Positions 1 through 12,500 of a stretch of DNA of 64,000 nt are shown here, piece by piece. Every line of letters starts with the position of its first letter. The stretch's first letter is position 1. Both the position numbers and the translations under genes were made by a program. Source of the DNA: Phoronis australis (taxonomy: Eukaryota; Phoronida; Phoronidae); NCBI GenBank assembly GCA_002633005.1, contig NMRA01000271.1, positions 477,028-541,027 on the forward strand, read 5' to 3'. The notes under the pieces are model-generated. The model worked only from the letters and a program-made list of their open reading frames with translations, ran no database searches and was not told the DNA's origin.

Positions 1-720
1 ATAGGACAGCATTAGCATACTATCGAACGGATCAGACTACCGGTGTGCCCCCTAGTGTCAATTTTAGTATTTTACATTTACCTCGAGTCTGTATCTTCAA
101 AAGTCCTCAAGGTATTTTCATACAATTTAGTATGTAGGCACCTATTAGTGAGATGACGCTATCATTTTCTGTTTTCGGATGGATTTGACGTAGTTTGCAT
201 CACCTAGAGGTCATTTTACTGTTTTTGAGTCTATTTTTTGGCATCCACCTCTCTAACCAACTAAACCGCTCTAAGGATGATTGTGAAAATTGGCATGTAT
301 GTTCTTGCTATGACGAGGGCAGCTGACGATTCTCCGATGCCTTCGTCTACTGTGGCGCTTCCTAATGGCAGTTTTGTTTTTCTTTGCGTCTATGGCTGTA
401 TCTCCTTAACTGTTTGCAGGATATTTACTAAATTTAGCAAACGTATTTAATGATGTTGACAACGGACGATGACAACTTTCGGACGGATCTGACTACTGGT
501 GTGCCCGTTGTGGCAATTTAATTTTTTGTGTTTGCCTTTGTATCTTCAAATGTCCTCTACAAATTTTCATAAAATTTTGAATATAGGCATCTGTTGGTGA
601 GACGATACTGTCTTTCCGTTTTCGGATGGAATCGGTTGTATTTTGCGCTACCTATTGGCCATATTTGCTGTTTGTCAATGTAGTTCAATGCCTTGTGTTG
701 CTCGTGTATCATTTATAGGG
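1..720 (+). repeat. Decayed copy of the ~145-bp monomer repeat family
   Basis: Cores close to CCTAGTGGC recur near 50, 205, 360, 505 and 645, separated by about 140-155 bp, with the shared filler text on Fahrenheit-like fixed spacing: TTTTCGGATGGA, ATCTTCAAAAGTCC, GGATGATTGTGAAAAT. The end near 690-710 (GTTGCTCGTG) resembles the tail of the better preserved elements at 22.6-26.1 kb. The left end is cut by the window. No coding potential. Confidence 0.75.
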
Positions 721-2809
721 CTCCCACCTCTTACGGATTTATCCATATTTTTGTACTTTTGGGGTGTAAAAAATCACCACATACGGATTTTTAAATATTA
801 CGGATTTTGAGGATTTTTTTCTTCAAAAAAGTTAGATGAAAATTAAAAATATGTTTTAAATTGTCAGTGTTTTGAAGCGCAAGATCGGGGAAAGTCGAGG
901 CAGGAAGTATAAGAAAGAGATGGAATTGTCAAGAACGCACGATCCTTCCAGATAGACATATCCTGATTACCAGTGGAGAATGCAATTTGCTATGAGATTT
1001 CCCTTTTGTGATTGGTCAATTCCAGTTTTCTTTTGAAGGACTGGCCAATGAAAAATGCCCTTACTTGGATTTTTGCATTATAGGATATCACATGCTTTGG
1101 AATTCGTGTTAAGATGTCATGATCAAAATTTCGGAGACGAGTACCCCAATGAATTAGATTACATTTAGAAAACGGGAATGGACTCACGCTGCCTTCAACA
1201 CTGAGAACCCTGACGCCTGCAACACCAGTATGGATCAGGAATTATGAGATATCGGTATTTGCAGGGCTGTGGTAGTGTGGGAAGAAATCAACCATGCCGA
1301 CATCAAAAGGCTAAAAGCATCGATGTGACAATCTGAGTTATGACATAATGTTGCTTTTTTAATTAAACACAATTACCGGTATAAGAAATTGATAATTGCT
1401 GTTTTGGTGTATATCTAATATGCAATTGAAGTTAAACTTTTTGAAAATGTTGGCATTTCTACAAGTTTTCACTAAGCAAGTTATGGATTTTTTAAATAAA
1501 AATTACAGATTATATTCTTAAGGATATCTCAAACCTTATTTACAAAATATCACCATTTTTAATGCAGTATTTCACATTTGTCTAGCAAAATACCTTATCT
1601 TCATTCTCAGGGAACTTCAAATACATACCGTGTAGCGTGAAAAAAATATTTGGCAGAACCATCTGGGAACCGCACAATCCCGTGGAAATTTGATTACTAC
1701 TTAGCTGAGGTCAAAGATTTCAGGGCTGTCACACATATCAAATCTCTCGCCAGGCACAGAGCAGCTCAGTGTGTACCCTTAGTCCCTACATTCAGGGAGT
1801 CGCCATGATATTGCGCCAAGGACGTTTACTTATGATAGAAAGGTGCTGGTGAAAAACGAAGACAAAACGTAGCTTTGATCCTGAGAGAGTTGTGAGTCTG
1901 CATGCATAAAGTGGACCTCAATGCACCAGCTTGACCCACTTCATATGCTTGCTCCGCCCCTGACAAGATCGACTTTGTTTAAAATTATTAAATGAAAAGT
2001 TTTTTTGATAATTAAGATAATTGCGCATGGTGAACATGGCTAAGGTGTGTATAGGATATTTTGACCAAAACAAGTTTCCACCAAATCATTAACTGATGTC
2101 TTTGACTCGGCCTTGCATTTTTCACGTATCGCCACATAGTCAGCTTTTTATTGTCTTCCCAAATTGACTTAATTTGAACTTAGGAACAGGAGTTCTCGAA
2201 AATGGCTTGATGGATTTCGCTGAAAGTTTCCAAACGTAATATTTATTTATCAATCTCAAGAAGGCTTTTAGGATTTTTGATGTAAAGACCATCTTTTCAC
2301 GTAATGTAAGAAATATGAATATGACATCTATTTTTTACAGTAATACTTTACTTTTTGCGAGTTGATTGGTCATAGAAATCGAATGGAAAGGCTAATCGAA
2401 AATTCCTAACATTGTTTTTAGGTAACTGGTGAAGTTGCATTTAAAAAGGGTTTCATTAAAATTTACGGAAGGGTTATTTAGCTATGAAATATGTACCTTT
2501 CTTAAAAATGGAATTTTGACTCAAAAAGGTATTAACATACTAATAATAATAATGACACATGATATAAAACATTTTTTGTATTGCCAGATCTGTTTTCTTT
2601 CACCAGTTGACAAAGCCTAGTGTTTTGCTATACCAGTTAGAATGGAGGCCACTAAATAAACTTTGAGATAACTTAATGGGTTGGCAGGCCAGTATTTAGA
2701 ACTTTGTTTTTTTTGTACTATGTTGTTTTGACGGTCAACTGAACACAATTTTAGTTACTAGTATTTTATATTTTCATCCTAACTCAATGAAATTTCTTTA
2801 TATTTACAG
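721..2809. other. AT-rich intron sequence of gene 1
   Basis: I see no exon, RNA gene or structured repeat here. Short open frames exist but none carries a recognisable motif or paired splice sites. The missing S1-S5 exons of gene 1 were looked for and not found. Confidence 0.4.
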
Positions 2810-3005
2810 ATTTGAAGGCACATTTGATAACCTGTTTTGGGGAGTGTTTGCCATGACGGACAAGGATTCAACCAATTTTAACTCACAACAGGCTGTGGTT
2901 GAAACTGTGGGCTTCTTGATGTTTGGAACATTCCATGTCTTAATTGTCATCATGTTACTCAACATGTTTATTGCTATGCTGTCTACGTCCTACGAAGCCA
3001 CTGAT
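2810..3005 (+). CDS. Gene 1 exon: pore loop and S6
   Basis: Acceptor TTTACAG precedes 2810 (phase 2) and donor GTAAGT follows 3005 (phase 0). The peptide contains a pore-helix type stretch (DNLFWGVFAMTDKDS), then a long hydrophobic S6 with LLNMFIAMLSTSY, the TRPC signature LLNMxIAMxxxSY. The expected selectivity stretch of TRPC is usually FG-L; here it reads FAMTDKDS, with two acidic residues. This may alter ion selectivity, but that is inference. Confidence 0.9.
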
Positions 3006-6000
3006 GTAAGTATTGACGGTTGGTCGTACAGTATGCCCAGAATGATGAATAAGTCATTTTTTAGAATTCAAATTTTTAGGTTGAGATAAATTTTCAGCTT
3101 GTTTCTGAGAAATGACCGACTAAAATGTCATGCTAGTATAAATAGGCTTTGGTGATAACAGACCAGTAGATTTCAGAAATGATGATACTACAGCTACACC
3201 TGACAGCGGTTTTGAGAAGTTATGGGTGAAAATTGCATACTACGCATAATAATTGAATGATCCTTTTTCAAGATTTCTGAATTTTCTTTACAGTTTTATA
3301 GGTGTGTTTTCAGCACATTAAGCGTTCAGAATAGACCAATATTTGTAAGTTTTGGGGTATGTCAGCAGAAAGTGGGTTAGTCTAAATGATGGATGTTGAC
3401 TTAGAAAGTAAGCTAGAGTCACAGATAGCATTGTACATTTTTGAAGACTTACTGGTAATAGATTCTGTTGTGTAGTGATTGTCTGTAAAATCTGATATTT
3501 GGTATTATCAATTGATGATACTAGGTAGGTATGTGGACGACAGTTTGTCTTATGGGTTCATAACTGAGTGAACTCTAATTTCGTTGAGGAAAAATTGAGA
3601 TGAATTTCCTATTGATAAGTGGTCTGAATCGGAAGTTTTCTGTGGTGGAAGGTGGATTTGTTGTTGCTTTGATTACTCTCAGTATTTATCTGTAGGTGAA
3701 TACTGGTGTGCAGACATAGCATTGACACACTTGTTCGCACTTGGTTACAGGAGAGGAAGGACGTAGAGTGGAAGTTCTCCCGCGCTGGGCTGTGGCTGGA
3801 CTATATTGTCAAGGGTGAAACGCTTCCAGTGCCTTTCAATATCGTCCCTACTGTGAAGTCTGTCATTCGCATATTTGTGCGACTCAAGGCTCTGTGCTGT
3901 TGTGGTGCCAAACTAGCTCTGCAGAGGGTATGTGCAGTCATCTGTTTTTTCTGTTCAGGTCTTAATCATAATGTAGTGTAACAGTTATAATTCATGGCTA
4001 CCACAAACACAGAGCTATATGCGTTGAATGCAAACTAGCACAGCTCATAGTTCATATCTGCAGAGGAAAATGAGCCCTGAAAGTTTTGCCGCGTGAGGAG
4101 GTGAAGTGAATGTCTCTGTTGTTTACCGGGCAATCGAAAATCCTCGCAGCCGTGTTATGTGAGCTTAGTGCTTTGCCAGTTACTTCCGGAAGCCAAAATT
4201 AATCATTATATCAGCTGACATCAACAAATCTCTCATTGACTCATTGTTACTGTGTTCACTATTACACTCGATTGCCTCTCACTGTATGCTGACACCAGTT
4301 ATAGTGTAAGGTTATCTTTACCTGGGGCAGCTGACTGAGCTTATAGTTTTCTGTATGCAGTAACCTTGTTTAAAACTGCTCAGTATCCCAAATTCTGTCC
4401 ATTAAGTTGATTTAGACCATTTGTCATGATAAAATTGGCCTCAACTTGTTACCCTGACTCAAAGTGTTTTGTGGACTTTGGAAGTACTTGCTGTACATCA
4501 GTGCTTGAGACTTGGCATTAATAAATCGTGTTGTGCACAGAAAGCAATTTTGCTGGACAAATAGGTTTTAGGTACTACTGGTTCGGCACATCTGTTTTTT
4601 CTCGCTACGTCTCAGTATTTGAAATTAACTGAGGATGAAGGTAAGGTATTTTGCTAGACATGTGAAACATTACAGTAATAGTCATTTTTGTAAATAAGGT
4701 CTGACATATCCTTAAGCATGGTTTGCACTCGGCATAAAACAACATTTTGGTGAAATTTATACTTTTGTAGCAAGGAAGATAGTCGTGTATGGCAATTCTC
4801 CACTTATTTTGCACAAGAAAATTGTCCCATTTTGCTAATGCTAGTTACTTTACTAGTGACGATGGAAACTTTGCCAAATGTTATTTTATGGCCTGTACAG
4901 GTCAGTTCAAACCAATCTAGTAACAGATTAGATTAAAGTTTTTCTAATCTTTATGGGTTATTGTTTATGAAGAAATTTGACAATAGACTTTCACTTGTCC
5001 GCCATGTGGTGTCCTAAATAAGTGAGGAATTACTGTAGAAAGTAAATGGAAGGTCTTTTTTGACAAGCTGATTATTACTATTTCATTGGTCCATTAAAAC
5101 TTTTAATAGTGTATGTTGTAAGCTATGTGAGTTAAACTTTTGTCAACTTTATAAATGTGGTGAATGCTTTGTTATAGAAAATACAAAAGTCCAATGACAA
5201 GCACAAACTCTTCAGAGTGCGGTACCTGAACTTGATTAAAAAACTGAAGTTAAAGTACGCCAAGTCAATCCTCGATGGACAGGATATTGTGGTCAGCATT
5301 AATGAAGGTAATTTATTGATTTAAAGTTCATAATTATTCAAATCCAGCAGCTAGCGTTGTGCCAGTTTTATTTTTGTTGTTTTTTTCCATTTATCAATTA
5401 GTCTATCTTTGAGGCAAGTTTGGGACCTAGGAGTGCATGCAGTGAAGTCACAACTACTCATGCTAAAACTTAAAATGTTATCTGAGGGAGTGCCTCGGCT
5501 GGTCTGCTCATGGTGGCAAAAGATAAAAAAGTCATCTCCGCACCCATAAAAGCCATCCCACGCTTATTTTGTTGGCCCTTACCCCTGTAGCCAAGCTCTC
5601 CCTTCACTACTGTATTAGTGTAGATGGCACCTGTACTGGATGATATGTAGTGACTTCTTTCATTACACTGATTCAGAATGAAAGTGATTAGCTGTTGTGG
5701 TTGTATATACAAATGGGTGCTTTTGGCATTGCGTTACGAAGCAGATCTTTATTTCTAACGGCAGTCCCTGGGTTGAGGGAATTGCTTGTTGGCTACCTGC
5801 TAGGATCAAGTATTGAAGAGGATGGACCAAGGGCCAGTGCCCTTCCCCCACAGTTAACCAACTCTTTGTGTCTGCTTACCATTCTCCAGTGATCATTTGT
5901 GTGAGCTGATGTATGAATGATGGCAGACTGCCTTTCATAGTGAAACACTTAGTGGACATTCAAATGCTTTGGAGGCTGAGTATAGTTTTATGCACCCACA

Positions 6001-9000
6001 TTGCTATCATTACTGGCTGGTGTTCGGGTGGTCAGCGTCCATGACTGTTCTCCTAAAACCCTTGAAGTATCATAATGAAATTTGTCAGATGTGAAGCTTT
6101 CAATAGACGACGAATTTCAAAGTGATCCACCTATGTGCCTTTTAATGGCAATTTTCGTTTTTTATGTTTATTTTGCTCCTTGATTGGCATAAGACACGTA
6201 ATTCAAATTTTGACGGGCTACTGTAACCTAGCCCGACACAGACATATTACTAGGCACATGGGGAGTCCAGTGGGTCCCGAGTGTGGTACTGATGTAGAAT
6301 CCCCTAAGCACCTGCTAGAGTCTTGCCCAGCTTTTTATAGGGTAAGGAGCAACCTACTGGTTGGCACTGTTACATGCTTACAACATATAGTGCATGGCAA
6401 CAAATGGAAACGTCTCTCCATTTTCTGAAAGGAGACTGGCAGACTTGAAAACTTTCTTCACGAAGAGCCATAATTGAGTTCTTGTGCTTTTGCTCAAGTG
6501 TTTTGTGCAATGGGCACAACCATGAGGCCTGTGCAGGTCTGATGCATTGCAAATGACAACAGGCCGCCTGCACTGTATTTTTTGATGGGTTTTCAGGAAA
6601 TTTAAGAAATATGTTTCTGTTAAGGAGATGATGACGTCTTCTTGTTTTTGGACAAGTTTGACATATTCTGTGCCACCTGGTGGCAATTTTTGAAATTTTT
6701 TAATATGTTTTTGATGTCCATCTCTCTATCCGCCAAACTGCTCAAAGGATTGTTATGGAAATTGTCAGATGTGTTCCTGTTAAGAAGACCTCAATTGACA
6801 CTCATTTTCTGTGGTAATTTTGTGGTTTTTTTGCGTCCACTGTTGTATCTCCGTATCTCTTTGGAGGATTTGTGTGAAATTCGAAAGATATTTTCCTATT
6901 GAGACGGTAACAAATTACAGTGTACTGTTTGAGAGCAATCCAACTACAATTGTGCTCTCTAGTGGTAATTTTAGTTTTGTGTTTGCCTGTATATCTTTAA
7001 AGCTCGTTGACGTATTTTTTTTATTGGGCAAATATGTTTCTATTTTTAGACGGATTTGACATTCTGCACCACCTAGTGGCCATTTTTAGTATTTTTGTAG
7101 TTTGGTTTTAAGCATCTGCCTCTTGATCCGCCAAACTGCTCATTGCTCAACATTATGGATCGCTGCATTTCTGTTCCGGTCAAAGACTGTTATGTTCGTG
7201 GTTTTCATTAAATTTGCAGAGTTCAAAACATAACCTTATATGGCACTGGTACCTAGAATCATAGATTGTGTAAGTTGTGCAAAACAATTCTCTGAAACCT
7301 GATTATGACTCGTGAGCGTATGGTCTCTAGTTCTGACAAACAAGTTTTCACTGAGTTGAGAGTTAGACAGCATAGTGTCTGAATAGATGTATCTTGTAGA
7401 TCTCTAGATTAAACCCATGTAAAACCGTAACACAGAGTTGTGTTTGAAAGAGGTTTTCATACAAAGACCATGGCTGATATTGATTTTTGGATGAGTCTGA
7501 CAACAATGGCATCCCTAGTAGTGATTTGTTTTTTGCGACCATAGTTGCAGCTCCTGATTCTTTTGCAGGAGGATTATGAACTATAGACGACTGCTACCGT
7601 GTCGTGATTTGAATTGGGTATTTACAAGTTTGCCAAAAAGAGGCTCTTGTGTATTGCAGTGGTGTTTTCAAGTTCTTCGTCATGTTCTTGCTGCAATAGT
7701 CCTGTAAATTGCTGCTGTTGTTTCACTGGTACAACTGAGAAAGAAATATACTCTGTTAGAGTCCACGCCTGTCAGACTCGTCATGTGTGATTTAGATGTA
7801 CTGTAACATTCGCTATACTTTTGCAAAGAACTAGAAGCCTGTATTTCTAAGTAGGTGGCATTAATAATTATGTTATTTTGATACTTTTCAAAAAATCTTG
7901 TCTTACATTTTTGAAAGAACACCACTAAAAGATCAATGATTGAAAATTACATTCTCATTTTCATCAAGACCATTAAAAATTCATCCTGAACTGGCAGTTT
8001 TTGAGGTGACGGCGTAGTTCCTCGAAGAGCTTTTCAGTTTCAATGACTGTGGACTTTGCAAGGGCACCATCCCAATAAATGATTAATTTGCTATCTACAT
8101 TTGGCATCATAAATTGATAAAGTGTTTGCATGAAATCCGCATGGAAGTTGAATCCGGAAAAGTGATTTTACAACTGATGGCTAAGACCTTAAAACCATTA
8201 AATGGTTTTAAGGTCTTCGCCATCAGTTGTACATTTATTTGTCAAATGTTTGACAGAAAATCTGTAAGTACGTAGCAACACCACTTGCAGGTCGTCCTCG
8301 TATGATGTTTTCTTTTTTTTTCTTGTCAAGAGGCTTCTATTTCCCGGCTGTGATTCACCTTCCTGTCCGATGCTGAATCAGTTTCCTCTTTTTTTCTTTT
8401 CTTGCTTGTTCAAGCTTAAAAGTTGTCATTTCTTTTTTTGATGCTCTTCTTAAGTTTGATTTTGTACACTTTGCCATTTCTGCTTAAAATGATAGAGTAC
8501 TACTTTGCTTTTTAGTCTTCTTTGTGTCTCTGTTGATAAACTCCTCTGAGTAGAAGTGAGCACTACAGATTTTAGTGTGAGAATTCACATTGAAATACAC
8601 CGAATTTCTTCTCACTTTTGTGATACATAGTGGTAGGAGTAGCTTATTGTCCATAGGTAGTCTAAAAAAATGCACTTCTGACAAATTTTCACATCAACCG
8701 CAACAAAAATGAGGCATCTTGGCACTGGCTGTACACATACTTCCGACTTTGTTTTGATTCAACACCTATGCAATCCAGGTCCCTTGATATCGCAGGTGCA
8801 CAGCAGTTGATTTGGTCTTTTGTAGCTGTTTTCCTAGAGATGTGACAAAGGCTGTCCATGACTTTATGGATGGCTATGACTACCGCCATGCCCTCTTGTA
8901 GCAATTTTATTCTTTACCTTTGCTTCTGTATCTTCAGAGTCCATTGACGATTTTTCATAAAATTTGGCAAACAAGTTTTCATTATACTAATTTGGGACAG

Positions 9001-9511
9001 ATTCAGTGCTTTTTTGCACCATGTCCATTGTCATGGCACTGTGAGAGAGAGCACTGTAGAAGCACACTGTTTGCGTTGAAGTCGTCAGTGCATTTCAGTG
9101 CTCTGCATTGCTCTTGTAAACATTTCCATCAAATTTTTAAGCAGTTTGCTATACCTTCTAAGCAGAAATTGGTGGACATCTGTTTCCTTCTTTACAGCTA
9201 ACCATGAAGTCATCGGCGCTCCTGTTCAAGAACCGTCTACGTCACAGCCCGCTGCTGGTGGCGATGTTGGGGATGGTGACATCATTCGCCAAACTGCATC
9301 CCAGCCATTGTCCAGCAGTCCCAGAGACCATGTAGATGGTAGAGTTGCAAGACTCACCTCGAGTGACCCTCTCAGAGATTTACTTCTCAAGTACTTCAAG
9401 AAGGGAACTTTCTCCGAATCATTCACCGTCAACGTGATAAATGAGCTGCATAAGTCCAGGCATAAGTCCATTGATGAAGAAAGTGACTCAATTCAGCCTA
9501 GTTCACCCTAA
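2810..9511 (+). CDS. Gene 1: TRPC-like cation channel, 3' part (4 exons)
   Basis: Four exons at 2810-3005, 3751-3927, 5178-5307 and 9198-9511 join with compatible phases (2/0, 0/0, 0/1, 1/stop). They encode the C-terminal part of a channel of the TRPC family, plasma-membrane non-selective cation channels. Exon 1 gives the pore loop and S6, exon 2 the TRP box (EWKFSR), exon 3 a basic, probably helical segment, and exon 4 a Ser/Pro-rich tail ending at TAA 9509-9511. No S1-S5 or ankyrin exons were found to the left; they must lie before the window or be hidden in 1-2809. The family assignment is secure; the subfamily and activators cannot be told. Introns carry repeat elements and a broken minus-strand THAP gene. 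Confidence 0.85.
3751..3927 (+). CDS. Gene 1 exon: TRP box and proline-rich turn
   Basis: The exon follows TTGGTTACAG and ends before GTATGT, phase 0 on both sides, 59 codons. It begins ERKDVEWKFSRAGLW, which is the TRP helix/TRP box (EWKFAR in most TRPC proteins), followed by GETLPVPFNIVPT, matching the conserved LPPPFNIIP segment. A Cys run (CCCGA) follows near residue 50 of the exon and could be a palmitoylation or metal site (inference). An in-frame start upstream of the acceptor is not used. Confidence 0.9.
5178..5307 (+). CDS. Gene 1 exon: basic C-terminal helix
   Basis: Acceptor GTTATAG, donor GTAATT, phase 0 in and phase 1 out, 43 codons. The peptide RVRYLNLIKKLKLKYAKS aligns in character with the RYxxIMKRLIKRY helix that follows the TRP box in TRPC channels and leads to the C-terminal coiled coil. 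In the family this region contributes to calmodulin/IP3-receptor binding and assembly; that role here is inferred. Confidence 0.75.
5990..7170 (+). repeat. Broken monomer-repeat copy in gene 1 intron
   Basis: Text of the ~145-bp family recurs: CACCTGGTGGCAATTTTTG near 6676, TAGTGGTAATTTTAG near 6960 and CACCTAGTGGCCATTTTTAG near 7071, with the usual ATCTC and GGATGATTGTG-like fillers. A LINE fragment interrupts it at about 6200-6400. Further decayed pieces lie at 7440-7620 and 8880-9120, the latter ending in a tail (GCATTGCTCTTGT) shared with 24000. Confidence 0.6.
6198..6400 (+). mobile_element. LINE fragment: Cys-rich end of a reverse-transcriptase ORF
   Basis: The frame reads LTGYCNLARHRHI, then PECGTDVESPKHLLESCP. 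This is the pattern LTGHxxLxxHL...CxxCgxxxETxxHxLxxCP found after the RT/RNase H region of jockey/CR1-like non-LTR retrotransposons, with Cys-Cys-His-Cys preserved apart from one replaced Cys. Only this end survives; no RT core is next to it. Confidence 0.55.
7980..8700 (-). pseudogene. Broken THAP-domain gene, probably from a DNA transposon
   Basis: On the minus strand, 8700 down to about 8490 reads C-x2-C (with a TGA between the Cys), then SEVHFFRLPMDNK, then ICSAHFYSEEF. This is the C2CH THAP zinc-finger order (CxxC ... FxRFP ... CSxHFxxxxF). Lower down, 8100-7985 has a second coding-like stretch (LIIYWDGALAKSTVIETEKL) ending at TAA. Stops and frame changes separate the two, and a 63-bp palindrome sits between them (8169-8231). 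THAP domains are the DNA-binding heads of P-element-like and other transposases and of host THAP proteins. I infer a dead transposon-derived gene. Confidence 0.5.
8169..8231. repeat. 63-bp near-perfect palindrome
   Basis: Two 31-bp arms (8169-8199 and 8201-8231) are inverted copies around a single base at 8200, with one mismatch (T in the left arm against the pairing partner of C at 8219). The arms start ACAACTGATGGC and meet at ACCATT/AATGGT. Such a loop-free palindrome would form a cruciform in DNA or a tight hairpin in RNA. Confidence 0.85.
9198..9511 (+). CDS. Gene 1 last exon: Ser/Pro-rich tail, stop
   Basis: Acceptor CTTTACAG, phase 1 in, matching the phase 1 donor at 5307. About 104 residues follow, low in complexity at first (Pro, Ser, Gly, Asp), then a charged amphipathic segment (LRDLLLKYFKKGTFSESF) and an acidic end. 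The stop TAA is at 9509-9511. I recognise no domain. No AATAAA was found close behind the stop; AATAAA-like strings occur near 10426 and 10775, too far to be sure. Confidence 0.7.
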
Positions 9512-12500
9512 AATGATGTTTCGTGGTGGGCACTTACGCCCAGTTGTCACCTATTTCATGGTGTTGATCCACCTGCTATCGTTACCTCCACTGCACTCAC
9601 AATTTTAAGTCTTTGGTAGCTTTTAAAATAATCTCTTGACTGGGGGGTGGGGTGTCTTAACAATTTAGTGTTTTTGTCAGCAATTGACCTTTTGCAAGCT
9701 CTGTCCCCTTGCGAAAAGTCACGTGACACTTGACTAACAAGCACTAAGTTTTACCCTACCACGCATGAGTAAAATGGCTGCTTTGAAATGAAGGTGTGTC
9801 AAGAATACTGTGTTCTGATTGGTCAGTTAAGCCATCACTCAAAATTCTGACAATAGGTCAATTTGCTCGCAGCTGTTATTTTGGAGGCAGTTGAGAAGCA
9901 AGGTCCATTTAGGAATGTTTTAAGTATTTAACTTCTTGAATTTTTTTACCGTAGTATGGCAGAACATCAACCCTTTTGCATGACATTTGCGATCTACTTC
10001 CATCATAGTTGAAGCTATTGTAGGTAGTGGTAGTTACGTGGAGATAATCCTTGGCTATGCTACTGAGCGCCGGCAACATTGTATTTTAAAATTTTATTTT
10101 TACATTTTAGATGGCTTTTCAGTATAGACTGTTTTATGTGTGGTGTTCTTGCGTAACATGATCCATAGCCAGTGGAAATGCTATGTGTTGTTTCATCATT
10201 GACATGTGTTTTGTATTGGATGACTGTGATATACAAGTATTAACCATGTGTTTTAGGCATTGTTTAAGGTTATGTGGGACCCTTGAAAATTTTCATATTT
10301 GGCCAACTTGGGAACATCAGATCTCATTCTTCAAAATACTATAATTCCACATTTGCAAGAGAGGTTTTAAAAAAGTAAGACTTTTTATTCTCTTGAAAAA
10401 ACATGAAAAGTTGTTTGAAATGAAAATAAAATGATAATTTAGCAACCTATATCTAAGTATTTGATATTTTATCATAGCATTTATATCAAATCGTTTTGCT
10501 ATCAATGCTTTATTCCTTTTTGACAAACTTTCTAAACAGACATGGTCACATGATCCAATTATTGGTAACAAGCCACAAATCAAATTCTACTGGCATTCTA
10601 TTTTAAGAAAATATTGGTATGTACTTTTACTTAGGTAAATTACATGATTTTTAGACATATGGCCAAGTACACAGCCTTTTGTAGATGTATGTCCAAGTAT
10701 ACAGCCTTTTTGATAAAGGCCTGCATAACCTTAAGCCACTTTGCCCTATTCAATGAATACTCAAATGGCATAATAAAATTAGGACATCTTAGGCGAAAGT
10801 GGGGTTAACTTTATACTTAAGGCAATGTTAACAGTTGGGATAGGAATGCTTATATTGCAAAAACAGAATGTGTGTCAACATATGTAACATATAATTCTCA
10901 TCTGTAAAAGGTGTATTGTGCTTTAGAATATGACAAAGTAGCAATCATACCACATTGTTTTTAGATACCCAAATTAAGAAATCCCTAAGTGACATAATTC
11001 CAACTTCCTGAAGACCAATTGCGTTTAAATGTGACAGGGCATTGTTGTGTGTTTGAAAATACGTTCAGCATGGATTGAAATCCACAACTTCAACAGTTGT
11101 AGTCGAATGCTCGTCTGGCAAGAGCTAAAATCCTATGTTATTAGTGGATGAGTATCTTTATAGTTACTGCTTTTATTTTCATCACTTTTACCGGGATTTG
11201 GTTAGTTTTGATAAAATGTGAAAAACACTAAGAATTTCATTGTTTTATAGCATCCGTCTTCAGGAACTCTATCAGGCTACCCATTAATAAATCCTACAGT
11301 TTCGGTTTTGACCACAAACCTGTCTTTGTTGTCATAACTTGCAGCCACTTATATAGTCAATGAATTCTTGGCATTGCAAAATAGCATGTTGGTAAGTGTG
11401 GCATGTAAAAACCAGGAACTTAATAGTTGTTTTCAGTAAATACTCCCATTGAGAATTTTGTTGCCAACGGTGAATTCCAAAATCCAAAAGAGTCCAAGAC
11501 GACATTGCAATAGATTGTCTTTGAATACTGGTATGCAAAGCTGGTTTGTTAGCAATTTTGGCTCCGGTGGGGGGGGGTGCAACTGTGATTTAAGTGGATG
11601 AATATAAACACTGGACAATGACTAAACATTTAAAGCATATGTAACTTGGCTTTCCATTACAAAAATCAACTTTTGATTTAGACCATGAAATACATGACAA
11701 ATCACTCCTTGGTCAAATTAGACGGGAATTCAGGGCTGCAAGAGAACTAATAGTTTGGATGGAACTTGGGCTTGTTGGCATGGCAAATGTGATATTGGAC
11801 TAAATTTATCAAGATTGCTTTAAACGGCTAGGAGTATTGAAATCAAATTTGAATTTACAGTAAAACCTAAATGGCTGGACTCACAAATTTTATCTTAGTA
11901 TGATGAAATCTGACGTACCTAAAGTTAAGACTCAAGAACACAAACTAGAACAGTTGTATCAATGAACGTAGTATAATTTGAGCGAAATCCGACTTAAGCG
12001 ATTTTTATTGTGGTTAATTATTGATATGCTTTGAATCTCAAGTCTCCCAGGAAGTGAATGTGTGGTAGACTGTCTGAAGTGTGTGTGTTAATATTGAGGT
12101 ATTGGTAGTTTTTTGAATTCCATGGAAAACACAGAAGCGTCCGTACCAATCGCAATCGTTTTTGTCGATTCCAAATCTATAACTTTCGTTAGGTAGTTTG
12201 TATGTCTTGTTCGCATTGCCAGTGTCTTGTTAGCTTGTTAATGAACAATTCTGTGATAGCAGTCAAGTCCAGAAAGTGGCAGAAATCTGAAGAAATAGAA
12301 GCACCGAACAAAAATCTATCTTGCCATGCATGTTGCATGTTTAATTCTTTTATCTCTCAATGATGAAGAGTTCTATATTGTATGTTAATACTCAGGTTTT
12401 AGAATGGGCCAGTAAGTACAGTGAAAAGCTTTACTTGCACCGTGTTAAATGCTTGTTTTGCATTTTTGCTATGACTTACGTTATGGGCAATAGTGTCTAG

